In this document: positions 17,396 through 25,901 of the stretch, piece by piece
Numbering within the stretch: position 1 is the first letter of the stretch
Layout: every line of letters begins with the position of its first letter
DNA from: Bacteroidales bacterium
Lineage (GTDB): Bacteria; Bacteroidota; Bacteroidia; Bacteroidales; UBA932
DNA: 50,100 bases
Assembly: GCA_004552965.1 (NCBI GenBank)
Contig: SFMU01000015.1
Coordinates: forward strand, 1 to 50,100
Direction of reading: 5' to 3'
Made by a program: the position numbers and the translations under genes
The notes under the pieces: generated by a model
Databases searched by the model: none
What the model saw: only the letters and a program-made list of their open reading frames with translations
What the model was told of the DNA's origin: nothing

Positions 17396-18541
17396 ATGAA
17401 AGAACAGATTCAGGAAAAATTCCGTACCCTTTACGGATGTGACGGAGAGATGTTCGCATCTGCCGGACGTATCAATCTGATTGGTGAACATACCGACTAC
17501 AACGGAGGCTATGTCTTCCCGGGAGCAATCGACTGTGGCATCCTCGCCGAGATCAAGCCTAACGGCACTGCCAAAGTGAGGGCATATTCACTGGACTATG
17601 ACGAATTCGTCGAATTCGGTCTGAATGAAGAGGACAAGCCTGAGCAGTCCTGGGCTTCCTACATTTTCGGAGTCTGCCGCGAGACTGCCAAGCGTGGCGG
17701 AAAGGTAGAAGGCTTCGACACGGTGTTCGCAGGTGACGTTCCTCTTGGTGCCGGTCTTTCTTCTTCAGCTGCCCTTGAGAGCACTTTCGCTTTCGCACTC
17801 AACTACCTGTTCGACAACGGCATCGACAAATTCACCCTTGCCAAGATCGGACAGTCCACCGAACATAACTATTGCGGTGTCAAGTGCGGCATAATGGATC
17901 AGTTCGCATCGATCTTCGGAAAGAGCGGAAGTCTTATCCTTCTCAACTGCAAGACCCTGGAATACAAGTACTTCCCTTTCAATCCGAAAGGCTACCGTCT
18001 CGTTCTGGTGGATTCCTGCGTGAAGCATGAACTGGCTTCTTCCGCCTACAACAAGCGCCGTGAATCCTGTGAGAGAGCAGCCAGGGCAATTGCCAGGAAT
18101 CATCCTGACGTGGAATTCCTTAGCGACGCGAAGCGGGTATGGCTCGACGAGGTCCGTTCCGAAATCTCGGAAGAGGATTTCATCCGTGCCGAATATGTGA
18201 TCGGCGAAGTCCAGCGTGTCCTCGATGTCTGTGATGCCCTTGAGAGAGGGGATTATGAGACGGTGGGAGAGATGATGTACCAGACTCATTTCGGTCTTTC
18301 CAGACTTTATGAGGTCAGCTGCGAAGAACTGGATTTCCTCAATCGTCTTGCCCGCAAATGTGACGTGACCGGTTCCAGAGTCATGGGAGGCGGTTTCGGT
18401 GGCTGCACCATCAATCTGGTTAAGGATGAGTTCTATGACGGATTCATCTCTGCCGTAAAGGAACAGTTCACCGCCAGATTCGGCCACGCTCCGAAGATCT
18501 ACGATGTAGTGATCAGTGACGGAGCACGTAAACTCGAATAG
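17396..18541 (+). CDS. galK: Galactokinase
   Basis: 381 aa GHMP kinase that phosphorylates galactose to galactose-1-phosphate in the Leloir pathway. The galactokinase signature GRINLIGEHTDYNGGYV spans 24-40, the ATP-binding PLGAGLSSSAALE 116-128, the catalytic Asp is in CGIMDQF (D168), and the GHMP C-terminal motif is VMGGGFGGCT. Length is normal. The gene stands alone between its own promoter and terminator. galM is 8.4 kb away, so the galactose genes are not one operon here. Feeding UDP-galactose also serves Glf in the polysaccharide locus. Confidence 0.96.
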   Translation: MKEQIQEKFRTLYGCDGEMFASAGRINLIGEHTDYNGGYVFPGAIDCGILAEIKPNGTAKVRAYSLDYDEFVEFGLNEEDKPEQSWASYIFGVCRETAKRGGKVEGFDTVFAGDVPLGAGLSSSAALESTFAFALNYLFDNGIDKFTLAKIGQSTEHNYCGVKCGIMDQFASIFGKSGSLILLNCKTLEYKYFPFNPKGYRLVLVDSCVKHELASSAYNKRRESCERAARAIARNHPDVEFLSDAKRVWLDEVRSEISEEDFIRAEYVIGEVQRVLDVCDALERGDYETVGEMMYQTHFGLSRLYEVSCEELDFLNRLARKCDVTGSRVMGGGFGGCTINLVKDEFYDGFISAVKEQFTARFGHAPKIYDVVISDGARKLE

Positions 18542-18611
18542 TCGTTCTTAAGTTCAGCAAGTCGCACTTGCGGGACATGAATACTCTGATTCCCGTCAGG
18601 GAAAGCAATTC

Positions 18612-18658
18612 AGGGCGGATTCCGGAAAGGTGCCACGGCATCGCGGGGAATCCGTCCT
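18612..18658 (+). terminator. galK terminator
   Basis: AGGGCGGATTCC (18612-18623) pairs with GGAATCCGTCCT (18647-18658) with one mismatch around a 23-base loop. It is followed by TTCTGTGTTTTG. It lies 71 bases past the galK stop. Confidence 0.5.
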
Positions 18659-18704
18659 TTCTGTGTTTTGCCTGCCTATTTATGATAATATGAGGCTTCA
18701 AGTC

Positions 18705-18734
18705 TTGCAATCTCATTAAAATGTAATATATTTG
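18705..18734 (+). promoter_or_regulatory. Promoter of the YeiH-type transporter gene
   Basis: TTG (18705-18707) and TATATTTG (18727-18734) are separated by exactly 19 bases, matching the Bacteroidota -33/-7 arrangement. The ATG follows 33 bases downstream at 18768. Confidence 0.7.
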
Positions 18735-18767
18735 CAAAATAGTAAGACGTTATACTAATTTATCAAT

Positions 18768-20123
18768 ATGGAAAATAAAAAGGCAGTCCCGGACTTCTGG
18801 GCAAAAGAAGACTGGCAGGCAATCTGGATCGGTGCAATAGTCATCATCATTGCCTGCTTTGCTGTGCTTACCAAAGCATTTGATTTCTCGGCTATCAAAT
18901 TCGCAACCTGGACACTTGGTGAAAACCTGTCAGAGGCTGCGGCAGCAAAGGTAGTTCCATTGGGGGAGCAGCTGGCCTCCCTTGCTTTCTGGAGGAAACT
19001 CCTCGTGACTTTCGTCACTCTCGGTGTTCTCTTCACTCTTGGAGTCAAACTGCAGGGCGGAAGCATAAAGAAATATATTCCTGCATTCATAGCCCTCTTC
19101 GTGATTTCCCTTGTCGTCAGACTCGTCAGTGCTGAATTCACCCTTAACCGCTATCTCGAATGGGCATTCTGGGCTCTTCTGATCGGCCTTCTCATCTCGA
19201 ACACCGTCGGTGTGCCGGAATGGCTCAAGCCGGCGATAAAGACTGAATTCTACATCAAGACCGGTCTGGTCATCATGGGATTCTCGGTTCTCTTCTCCAA
19301 CATCGCCAAATTCGGTCTCTATGGCCTCGGAATCGCGTGGATTGTCACTCCGATAGTCATTCTCTTCATGTGGTGGCTGGGAACGCGTGTCATGAAAATC
19401 GACAACAAGCCTCTGGTCATCACCCTGGCCTCAGCAACCAGCGTCTGCGGTACTTCGGCTGCAATCGCTACCGGTGCCGCCTCCAACTGCAAGAAGACCG
19501 ACCTTACGATGGCAGTGTCCATATCCATCATATTCACTGTGCTGATGATGGTCTTCGAACCTATCATCATCAAGGCAACCGGGATGTCACCGATAATGGG
19601 CGGTGCCCTCATCGGTGGTACCGTTGATTCGACCGGAGCTGTTGCCGTTGCAGGTTCCACCCTCGGCGGAGAGGCAGAAAAGGCTGCTGTCCTTGTCAAG
19701 ATGATCCAGAACATCCTCATCGGCTTCATCGCCTTCTTCGTGGCTGTCTTCTTCGCTACAAGAGTGGACAGGACCGGCAACCAGAAAGTCGGTGCAGGCG
19801 AGATCTGGACCAGATTCCCTAAGTTCATCCTCGGTTTCTTCGTGGCATCCCTGGTGGCTTCATTCGTGATCATGCCTGCCTTCGGTTCGGATCAGGTCAG
19901 CGCCATCAACAAGGTCCTCGACCAGTACAAGAACTGGGCATTCGTCCTGGCTTTCACCAGCATAGGTCTTGACACCAATTTCAAGGAAATAATCAAGCAG
20001 ATGCAGGGAGGAAAGGTCCTCTGGCTCTACATCATCGGCCAGCTTTTCAACATCGCTCTCACATTCTTCGCAGTGTGGTTCCTCCTTTCCGGAAAGATTT
20101 TCCCTATTCCTGTCCTTGACTGA
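18768..20123 (+). CDS. YeiH-family (putative sulfate exporter) inner-membrane protein
   Basis: 451 aa multi-pass membrane protein of the conserved hypothetical 698 family, to which E. coli YeiH belongs. The family is labelled putative sulfate exporter, but the substrate is poorly established. About ten to twelve hydrophobic segments are visible. Family hallmarks include the SATSVCGTSAAIATG loop and the GGTVDSTGAVAVAGSTLG stretch. It has an extra N-terminal part (about 1-110) with two segments and a soluble loop. It begins an apparent three-gene unit with the 89-aa protein (6-base gap) and the CpXC protein. Confidence 0.85.
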   Translation: MENKKAVPDFWAKEDWQAIWIGAIVIIIACFAVLTKAFDFSAIKFATWTLGENLSEAAAAKVVPLGEQLASLAFWRKLLVTFVTLGVLFTLGVKLQGGSIKKYIPAFIALFVISLVVRLVSAEFTLNRYLEWAFWALLIGLLISNTVGVPEWLKPAIKTEFYIKTGLVIMGFSVLFSNIAKFGLYGLGIAWIVTPIVILFMWWLGTRVMKIDNKPLVITLASATSVCGTSAAIATGAASNCKKTDLTMAVSISIIFTVLMMVFEPIIIKATGMSPIMGGALIGGTVDSTGAVAVAGSTLGGEAEKAAVLVKMIQNILIGFIAFFVAVFFATRVDRTGNQKVGAGEIWTRFPKFILGFFVASLVASFVIMPAFGSDQVSAINKVLDQYKNWAFVLAFTSIGLDTNFKEIIKQMQGGKVLWLYIIGQLFNIALTFFAVWFLLSGKIFPIPVLD

Positions 20124-20129
20124 TAGAAA

Positions 20130-20399
20130 ATGAATCTCAAGAAGGCGGGCAAGGTCCTGACTGTTATCGTCGCGGTCGTTACCTTGCTCGCTGTCATCTA
20201 CATAATGATCAACCGGATAGGGCTTCAGGACGAGCTCGATTTTGGAGCTGGAGCCTATTACTATGCGGACATCCCGGAGTTCGAGAAGTACGAGAAGAGC
20301 GTTGGCTACAAGGCTCGCCTTCCTTATGTGGTCTATGTGATCCTGTTTCTCGCCTGGGGAGCACTTATGTACAAAGTGTGGAAAAAACTAGACAAATGA
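20130..20399 (+). CDS. Small two-helix membrane protein
   Basis: 89 aa. Two hydrophobic helices (about 9-28 and 67-84) flank a polar extracytoplasmic loop of about 38 residues with acidic and aromatic residues (FGAGAYYYADIPEFEKYEKS). I do not recognise a family. Its position 6 bases after the transporter stop and its 4-base ATGA overlap with the next gene suggest an accessory subunit of the transporter unit. Function unknown. Confidence 0.7.
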   Translation: MNLKKAGKVLTVIVAVVTLLAVIYIMINRIGLQDELDFGAGAYYYADIPEFEKYEKSVGYKARLPYVVYVILFLAWGALMYKVWKKLDK

Positions 20400-21043
20400 A
20401 TATGCCGATTTGCAAATGCGCTTCCTGCGGCACGCAGCAGACAGTTTCCATTCCTGAGAGGGTCAACGTCCGGGAGAATCCGGAGTTCAAGGCCGGAGTC
20501 CGGGACGGTTCCATCTTTGTCTGGACCTGTCCCGCATGCGGAAAACCGAATCTGGTCACTGACCAGGCTATGCTGTACCACGATCCTGATGCCAGACTGA
20601 TGGTTTATCTGCTCCCTCCCGGCAGCATTTCCGCCAGGATGGAGGACTCACTTGCAAAGCAGTCCGCATTGATTTCAGAGTCCCTTGGAGACTACACTCT
20701 CAGACGTGTCGACGATGTCGGCACCCTGATGGAAAAGGTAAAGATCTTCGATGCAGGGCTTGACGACTGCGCAATCGAGATGTGCAAGCATGTTACCAGG
20801 ATGGAGATGGCTGAAAAGGGAGACAAGGATATCCTTCAGGCAAAGATGAAGTTCTTCCGCATGGAGGGAGCCGACAATGAGATTGTCTTCACTTATCCCA
20901 AAGACGGAAGCATGCAGTGTGTAGCCGTCGGTTTCAATGTCTATGAAGACTGTGCCGGAATCATACGGCGCAATCCTTCAGTCAAGCCTTCCGAAGGATT
21001 CGCAAGAGTGGATTCCGGATGGGTGGCCTCCTTCTTCGGGTAG
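20396..21043 (+). CDS. CpXC domain protein
   Basis: 215 aa, cytosolic. The start at 20396 gives the classic ATGA overlap with the preceding stop; the frame is open further upstream but without homology. The N-terminal CpXC domain has two cysteine pairs, C8-x2-C11 and C45-P-A-C48 (WTCPACGKPN), a probable zinc or iron ribbon. The C-terminal part is mixed alpha/beta and unassigned. Members of this family have no defined role that I know of. It closes the transporter unit and converges on the large minus-strand gene. Confidence 0.75.
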   Translation: MNMPICKCASCGTQQTVSIPERVNVRENPEFKAGVRDGSIFVWTCPACGKPNLVTDQAMLYHDPDARLMVYLLPPGSISARMEDSLAKQSALISESLGDYTLRRVDDVGTLMEKVKIFDAGLDDCAIEMCKHVTRMEMAEKGDKDILQAKMKFFRMEGADNEIVFTYPKDGSMQCVAVGFNVYEDCAGIIRRNPSVKPSEGFARVDSGWVASFFG

Positions 21044-21091
21044 GACACCGCTGCCCTGTTGATAATTAACTGATTCGCAATCGCTTGCCTT

Positions 21092-24000
21092 CTAGAAATC
21101 TATGTTGAAGAAGAAGGAGAAGTGGTTGCGTTCAAGGTTCTTGACTCCTTCCTGCTCAAGGGTGTTCCAGAAATTCCTCGCATAGCGCACGCCCAGTTCC
21201 GTGTCGAACGGGAACCACAGGAAGTTGCCCAGATTGACGCTCAGGTCGGCACCGGCACTGCACAGAGTCTCATTCCTGACCATTTCGTTGCCGATACCAA
21301 GTTCCGGAATCGTTCCGTAGGTGTTGCGGGCCACATCGCAGAATGGAGTGAGGGTGAAATTCCTGATGTAGGCGGCAGGACTCAGGAAAGACCAGTCGAC
21401 AGCTCCGAAAGGAATGGCATAGTCGATGGTGAACCCGGCATGCGAACTGTAATTCCTGCTCAGGTAATTCTGTAGGGAAGAGTTGACGAAGCCTCTCGGT
21501 GAAAGTGAAACGACCAGTTCCGGAAGGCTGTACCTGGCCTTGCCGAAGGTTTTCTCGAAGGAGGCTGTCAGTTTGATTCCGTGAAGCGGAGCCAGTCCGG
21601 GGAGATAGCCGTAGGTGTAGAAGTAGGCTCCGTTCCTGTAGGTGTCGGAGTGCCCAGGCCTTGTCCGGAGACCAGCTTCGGCTCCGATGCCAAGGGTAGG
21701 GTAGACCTGGGAAGGCCCCATATTCCTGGTTATGTAGCCTCTGACAGACATCGTCAAGGCATTCATGAAGGAGTTGCCTCCTTCTCCCATGACTCCGGTG
21801 TTCACATAGTCATTCTGCTGCAAATCGAAGGTCATCAGGTAGATCCTGTCGTCATAGAGGTCGTTGTTGGCCGACCACTTGAGTTGAGGAACGACTCCTC
21901 TGGAAATGCCTCCGCCTGAGAAGTTCAGCGGAACATAGACTCTCAGGGATCCACTCACCGAAGCGGTTCTGTCCATCAGCGAGCCTGCTGCGAAGTAGCT
22001 GGAGGAACCGTCCTTTTTGACAAGAAGTCTTCTGACCTGCATCCTGTCCCTTTCGTTGACATCAAGCTCCGCTTCGAACACCGGGAACCATCCGTTGAAT
22101 GAGTACTCAAGATGCAGTCCGTCCCTCCACGAACCGTCTTCGCGGTACAGATCCCGGTGGTGGGAGTATCCTGCCATCCCGTAGCCCGACCCCAGAAGGT
22201 TCTGGAAGAAAAGGCTGACTCCGGGCTGCACCGCCTGGTTCACCATGTCGAGGCTCAGGTTCATGATGTTGTCATAAGTGACGTAGAGCGGCAGCCATGA
22301 ATGAATATGCGGGAGTCTTATCCGTGAATACCTTACGGGCTCCGAAAGTAGGGATGAGTCGGCTTCCTGAAAAACCGTCTGTGTCCTTTCGGCCAGTTCT
22401 TCTTCCTGGGCGCTCAGGGCATCGGCGACAGGAAAACTGTGCACCTTGCCTATTTCAGCCGGTCTGCAAGGGAGTTTGCTGACCGGAGTCGAGCAGAGCA
22501 TGTAGCCCTCTTTGTATCTTCCGGGATTGTCGGAAGAGGCAAGCGAGGAGAAATACAGTGTGTCTCCGGCTGCATTGAAAACAGGGTCGGTGATGCCGTA
22601 GCGGGTTGAGGTTACCTGGGTGAAGGTGCCGTCACCAGTGTCGAGGGAGTACAGTTCGCTGGCTCCGGAGCGGTCTGAAACGAAGGTCAGGCGGTCGGTG
22701 CCCGGCCATATTCCAAGATTGGAAATGACGCTGTGGCAAGGCTTCGCGACAGTTTCGAGCCGGGCTTTTCCGTCAGGGGACAGGCCTTCGATCCGGAAGA
22801 CTCCGTAGCCTTCATCGAGCAGCGCCGAGACGAAAAGTTCCTCTCCGATCCAGGCAGACTCAAGTGGCTGGAGGCCATCCGGCATCGGATAGGATGAGAT
22901 GACTTTTCCGGAAGCCGAGTCCAGAAGCCGCAGGAGGTACTGCCCCGCGTCGGCATATTCACAGACGCTCAGAAGCTTTCCGTCTGGCGAAGGGGTCGGG
23001 TTGAAATATTTCCTGCCCTTTGTAAGTGTATGCGCCCTGGACGGGTCAGCAAAGCTGATGAACCTGATGTCCGAGCTCTGCCTGAGGTCCCATCTTGCAT
23101 CGTTACGGATCTCGCTCCACCACAGTTTTCCTCCTTCCCGGTCTGCCTTCAGTGTACTGACCCCGCCGCCTGCGAACGAACTCAGGCGCTCTTCTTTGCC
23201 GTCGGGACTGATTCTGACCAGGGAACCGCCTTTGTCGAGGCTTGACTTTCTTGAGTAGAGCCAGCCCTTGGAATCCGAAGCCGTTCCCCTGTAGGCCGTG
23301 TGGTACTTCGGGGTCGGGCTGACAGGGGTTATCTCCATGAACGGAGCCCTGCGGACAGCCTCCTCCGACCAGATCTTGTGGAAACCCTCCTCGATTGTGC
23401 GGAATGCCTTGTTGAATTTCATCCCGGAGGCCTTCTTGACCTCGTGCTGCAGTCCGAAGAAGCGCAGTTTCCTTGCTCCCCGGAAATAGTTGTCCATGAA
23501 CAATGGGTCGTCGAAGAAGACGCGTGTCCCTGCCACAAGCATGTAGCCTCCACGGTAGTAGTCGGGCGTGTACCTGGTAAGGGAGGTATTTGTCCATTGC
23601 CAGTAGTTTCTCCAGTCACCGCAGTCGAAGGCGGGCACCATGTAGTTGAGGAATGAATATTCCCTGCCGCGTCCGGCTTCTGACAATGCCGTTTCGGCGA
23701 CGACTGCATCTCCTTCAAGGAGGGCGGGTCCCGGGAATATGGCAGAGAGGGCTCCGGCAAAGGCTTCTCCTGTGAGGACTTTCATTGTCTTGAACAGAAT
23801 GCCGTCACCGGTGAACTGCATCTGTGAGGCGTGGCGTCCCTCGTGGAGAGCAAGATCCCTTGGCCATGGAGTTCCGTCAGGCGAGAAAGGGTCGGAGACT
23901 GTGAATATGTCCATTCTCCTCGGGGTCCAGGTCACCGATGCGTTGGCGGTTGCGTGGAAGGGATGGAGGACAACAGGAAGCCTGCGGCGGTAGATGCTTC

Positions 24001-24253
24001 CGGGAGCATACCCCGAAGACATTCCGAGAGGGATTCTTGCTGCCTCGAGTTCCAGTCCGTAGACCCTGGCCAGGGAATCCATCTTTTCAGGATAGATGAT
24101 GCGGTAATATGGTGAGTCTATGCTTTTCCATCTTGTCCGGAATGGTTCGCTGCCGGACACTGTGAACTGGGCACTGGCATTGTGGCAGACCATCACTGCA
24201 AACAGGACGGCAAGGATTCTCGGGAAAGGCGATATGTTCCTGTGGTTCTTCAT
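21092..24253 (-). CDS. Very large secreted protein: metalloprotease-like motif, beta-propeller, outer-membrane barrel
   Basis: 1053 aa. The signal peptide (about 1-29) ends NASAQ. Residues about 40-260 contain H137-E-G-R-H141 and, 40 residues on, E180-G-D-A. This matches the spacing of an HExxH...E gluzincin zinc site. Residues about 305-640 carry WD40/TolB-like propeller blades (FNPTPSPDGKLLSVCEYAD, TDRLTFVSDRSGASELYSLD, DPVFNAAGDTLYFSS). From about 660 to the end there are long alternating beta strands, finishing HFSFFFNIDF with a terminal Phe, the outer-membrane assembly signal. So a surface or periplasmic protease tethered to a barrel is possible. I know no characterised homologue. Confidence 0.7.
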   Translation of the reverse strand: MKNHRNISPFPRILAVLFAVMVCHNASAQFTVSGSEPFRTRWKSIDSPYYRIIYPEKMDSLARVYGLELEAARIPLGMSSGYAPGSIYRRRLPVVLHPFHATANASVTWTPRRMDIFTVSDPFSPDGTPWPRDLALHEGRHASQMQFTGDGILFKTMKVLTGEAFAGALSAIFPGPALLEGDAVVAETALSEAGRGREYSFLNYMVPAFDCGDWRNYWQWTNTSLTRYTPDYYRGGYMLVAGTRVFFDDPLFMDNYFRGARKLRFFGLQHEVKKASGMKFNKAFRTIEEGFHKIWSEEAVRRAPFMEITPVSPTPKYHTAYRGTASDSKGWLYSRKSSLDKGGSLVRISPDGKEERLSSFAGGGVSTLKADREGGKLWWSEIRNDARWDLRQSSDIRFISFADPSRAHTLTKGRKYFNPTPSPDGKLLSVCEYADAGQYLLRLLDSASGKVISSYPMPDGLQPLESAWIGEELFVSALLDEGYGVFRIEGLSPDGKARLETVAKPCHSVISNLGIWPGTDRLTFVSDRSGASELYSLDTGDGTFTQVTSTRYGITDPVFNAAGDTLYFSSLASSDNPGRYKEGYMLCSTPVSKLPCRPAEIGKVHSFPVADALSAQEEELAERTQTVFQEADSSLLSEPVRYSRIRLPHIHSWLPLYVTYDNIMNLSLDMVNQAVQPGVSLFFQNLLGSGYGMAGYSHHRDLYREDGSWRDGLHLEYSFNGWFPVFEAELDVNERDRMQVRRLLVKKDGSSSYFAAGSLMDRTASVSGSLRVYVPLNFSGGGISRGVVPQLKWSANNDLYDDRIYLMTFDLQQNDYVNTGVMGEGGNSFMNALTMSVRGYITRNMGPSQVYPTLGIGAEAGLRTRPGHSDTYRNGAYFYTYGYLPGLAPLHGIKLTASFEKTFGKARYSLPELVVSLSPRGFVNSSLQNYLSRNYSSHAGFTIDYAIPFGAVDWSFLSPAAYIRNFTLTPFCDVARNTYGTIPELGIGNEMVRNETLCSAGADLSVNLGNFLWFPFDTELGVRYARNFWNTLEQEGVKNLERNHFSFFFNIDF

Positions 24254-24258
24254 ATTCG

Positions 24259-24266
24259 CAAAGATA
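24259..24266 (-). promoter_or_regulatory. -7 box of the large minus-strand gene, implying a near-leaderless mRNA
   Basis: TATCTTTG on the minus strand is an exact consensus match and ends only 5 bases before the ATG (A at 24253). Transcription would therefore start at or within a couple of bases of the start codon. Confidence 0.55.
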
Positions 24267-24275
24267 GTCCATGTT

Positions 24276-24298
24276 TTTTTACATTCATTATGTAAAAA
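24276..24298. promoter_or_regulatory. AT-rich inverted repeat between divergent genes
   Basis: TTTTTACAT (24276-24284) and ATGTAAAAA (24290-24298) pair perfectly around TCATT. It sits just upstream of the minus-strand -7 box. It could be an operator or a weak bidirectional terminator. Confidence 0.3.
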
Positions 24299-24362
24299 TT
24301 TATAACTTGCGAAAAATGTAGATTTTCATAAACTTTTGCTGTTTCTACAGTTCGCATCACCT

Positions 24363-24458
24363 ATGAAGGCACTTCCCCTGACCGTAATCCTCCTCCTGCT
24401 CCTGACCGGGAGCGGCCTGAAAGCGGGCGCACTTCTCAAAAAACGATCACTAAAATGA
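24363..24458 (+). CDS. 31-residue signal-like peptide overlapping the next gene
   Basis: The frame starts MKALPLTVILLLLLTG and ends in a basic KKRSLK tail. Its TGA overlaps the next ATG (ATGA at 24455-24458). It looks like a signal peptide without a passenger: either a small membrane peptide, a translational-coupling leader, or the stump of a lost paralogue of the two genes that follow. Too short for coding statistics to decide. Confidence 0.35.
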   Translation: MKALPLTVILLLLLTGSGLKAGALLKKRSLK

Positions 24459-25114
24459 ATGCTTTTCTGTCAACTTTGATTCTTTTGATAGTGATGTCAT
24501 TGGCATTGCCATCCGAAGCGCGCGGGCAGGGCAAGCAGGATCCTCTTGTCAGTCTTTCGAATTCACGCGACATGGTACAGCTAACCAAGAAAGTCAACCA
24601 TTGCGGAGTGCGGCAGGCCCGTGAAATCAGAGCCCAAAGAAACGCTTTCTTTATTAAATCCAATATTCAACAATCGCGTCCGGATTCCATAGCGATAATA
24701 GAAACCAGACGTGCAATAGAGTACACCATTCATGTATTTTGCAACGATTCATCGGGCACACCGAAACTGATGGCAAATTGTGAAACAGATAGATACTTGC
24801 CACTTAACCTTAGATACAGGAAATACTATCTATGGTATTACTACAATATGGATAGACATGTTCGAGACATTGAGTGTATGGGGAATATATCGAAAATGGC
24901 CGAACGAGCATTTGCAACCGGTGGGGATAAATCACAGATTGAGTTATTATTTGAGCCTTACCGTTATTTGGATTCACATAACGTGTATTATTTGTGGCTG
25001 GTAGTGCGAGAAGGAAATGGGTATAGAACAGTTAGTTACAATCGCTTTGTCGGAGATTTTGTCCATCATGAAGCGGAACCAGCAATCGATTCTGGTTTTA
25101 TAGATGAAGAATAG
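24455..25114 (+). CDS. Secreted protein of unknown function, paralogue 1
   Basis: 219 aa. The signal peptide (about 1-24, LSTLILLIVMSLALPS) ends near EARGQG. The mature part has no motif I recognise. Shared features with the next gene are QGKQDPLVSLSNSRDMVQ, VNHCG, RPDSIAIIETR, CNDSSGTP, RAFAT.GD, LFEP and YYLWLVVR.GN.YRT. Two shared cysteines (in NHCG and YCND/FCND) could form a disulfide. The gene is AT-richer than its neighbours after the first 190 bases, which may mean acquisition. It is separated from its paralogue by 3 bases. Confidence 0.75.
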   Translation: MNAFLSTLILLIVMSLALPSEARGQGKQDPLVSLSNSRDMVQLTKKVNHCGVRQAREIRAQRNAFFIKSNIQQSRPDSIAIIETRRAIEYTIHVFCNDSSGTPKLMANCETDRYLPLNLRYRKYYLWYYYNMDRHVRDIECMGNISKMAERAFATGGDKSQIELLFEPYRYLDSHNVYYLWLVVREGNGYRTVSYNRFVGDFVHHEAEPAIDSGFIDEE

Positions 25115-25117
25115 AAA

Positions 25118-25762
25118 ATGAGACTGTGTTTTACGACTTTGGTATTATTCACGGTGATGTCCTTGGCATTGCCATCCGGAGCGCGCGGGCAGGGCAAGCA
25201 GGATCCTCTTGTCAGTCTTTCGAATTCACGCGACATGGTACAGCGAACCAAGAAAGTCAACCATTGCGGAGCGCGGCAGGCCCGTGAAATCAGGGCCAGG
25301 CGAAATGCTTTCATGAAGAGTAGAAATCTTCAATACTTCCGTCCGGATTCCATCGCAATAATCGAAACCAGATCATTCTTCAATAACGAAGTGTATTACC
25401 ATGCTTATTGCAATGATTCCTCAGGCACGCCGGGGTTATTGGGCAATGCTGCAAAAGTATCTGTTCTGATTCCCTTTCCTCTCTCTTACAAAGAATACTA
25501 CAAAGTATATTTGCAGAATCTGGAGTATTTCTCTTGCTCCATGGAGATGAAGAGCGAAACAAATGATTATTTTCCCGAACTGGTCAGAAGAGCATTCGCT
25601 ACACGAGGAGATACTTCAAGTCTGAAGCAGTTGTTTGAGCCGGCCAGCCTGCCGGATTCAAACAAGATATACTATTTGTGGTTGGTAGTACGTGACGGGA
25701 ACAGATATCGGACCCTATGTTATTATTCCTTCGAAGGATATTTCAAGTTGGGCGCAGAATAA
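25118..25762 (+). CDS. Secreted protein of unknown function, paralogue 2
   Basis: 214 aa, tandem paralogue of the preceding gene with the same layout. Over about 155 bases from the signal-peptide core to RNAF the two genes differ at only about ten positions, including synonymous sites. After that the DNA diverges strongly while protein motifs persist. This pattern suggests gene conversion of the 5' part or diversifying selection on the rest. No domain recognised. Confidence 0.75.
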   Translation: MRLCFTTLVLFTVMSLALPSGARGQGKQDPLVSLSNSRDMVQRTKKVNHCGARQAREIRARRNAFMKSRNLQYFRPDSIAIIETRSFFNNEVYYHAYCNDSSGTPGLLGNAAKVSVLIPFPLSYKEYYKVYLQNLEYFSCSMEMKSETNDYFPELVRRAFATRGDTSSLKQLFEPASLPDSNKIYYLWLVVRDGNRYRTLCYYSFEGYFKLGAE

Positions 25763-25871
25763 CAGAATGGGATCACCCCGGACTCTCTCACGGGAATTAT
25801 TGATGATGTTGCGTACGAACGTTTTTTGTATTTTTGAACCATGTTTTTTTCTCTTGCTAAAAATGTATTAG

Positions 25872-25879
25872 TAAATTTG
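25872..25879 (+). promoter_or_regulatory. -7 box upstream of the thioredoxin-like lipoprotein gene
   Basis: TAAATTTG is an exact consensus match, 22 bases before the ATG at 25902. A second match, TATTTTTG at 25829-25836, lies 43 bases further upstream, so two starts are possible. Neither has a clear -33 element. Confidence 0.45.
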
Positions 25880-25901
25880 TAGGAATGTATCTCATAGACC
25901 G

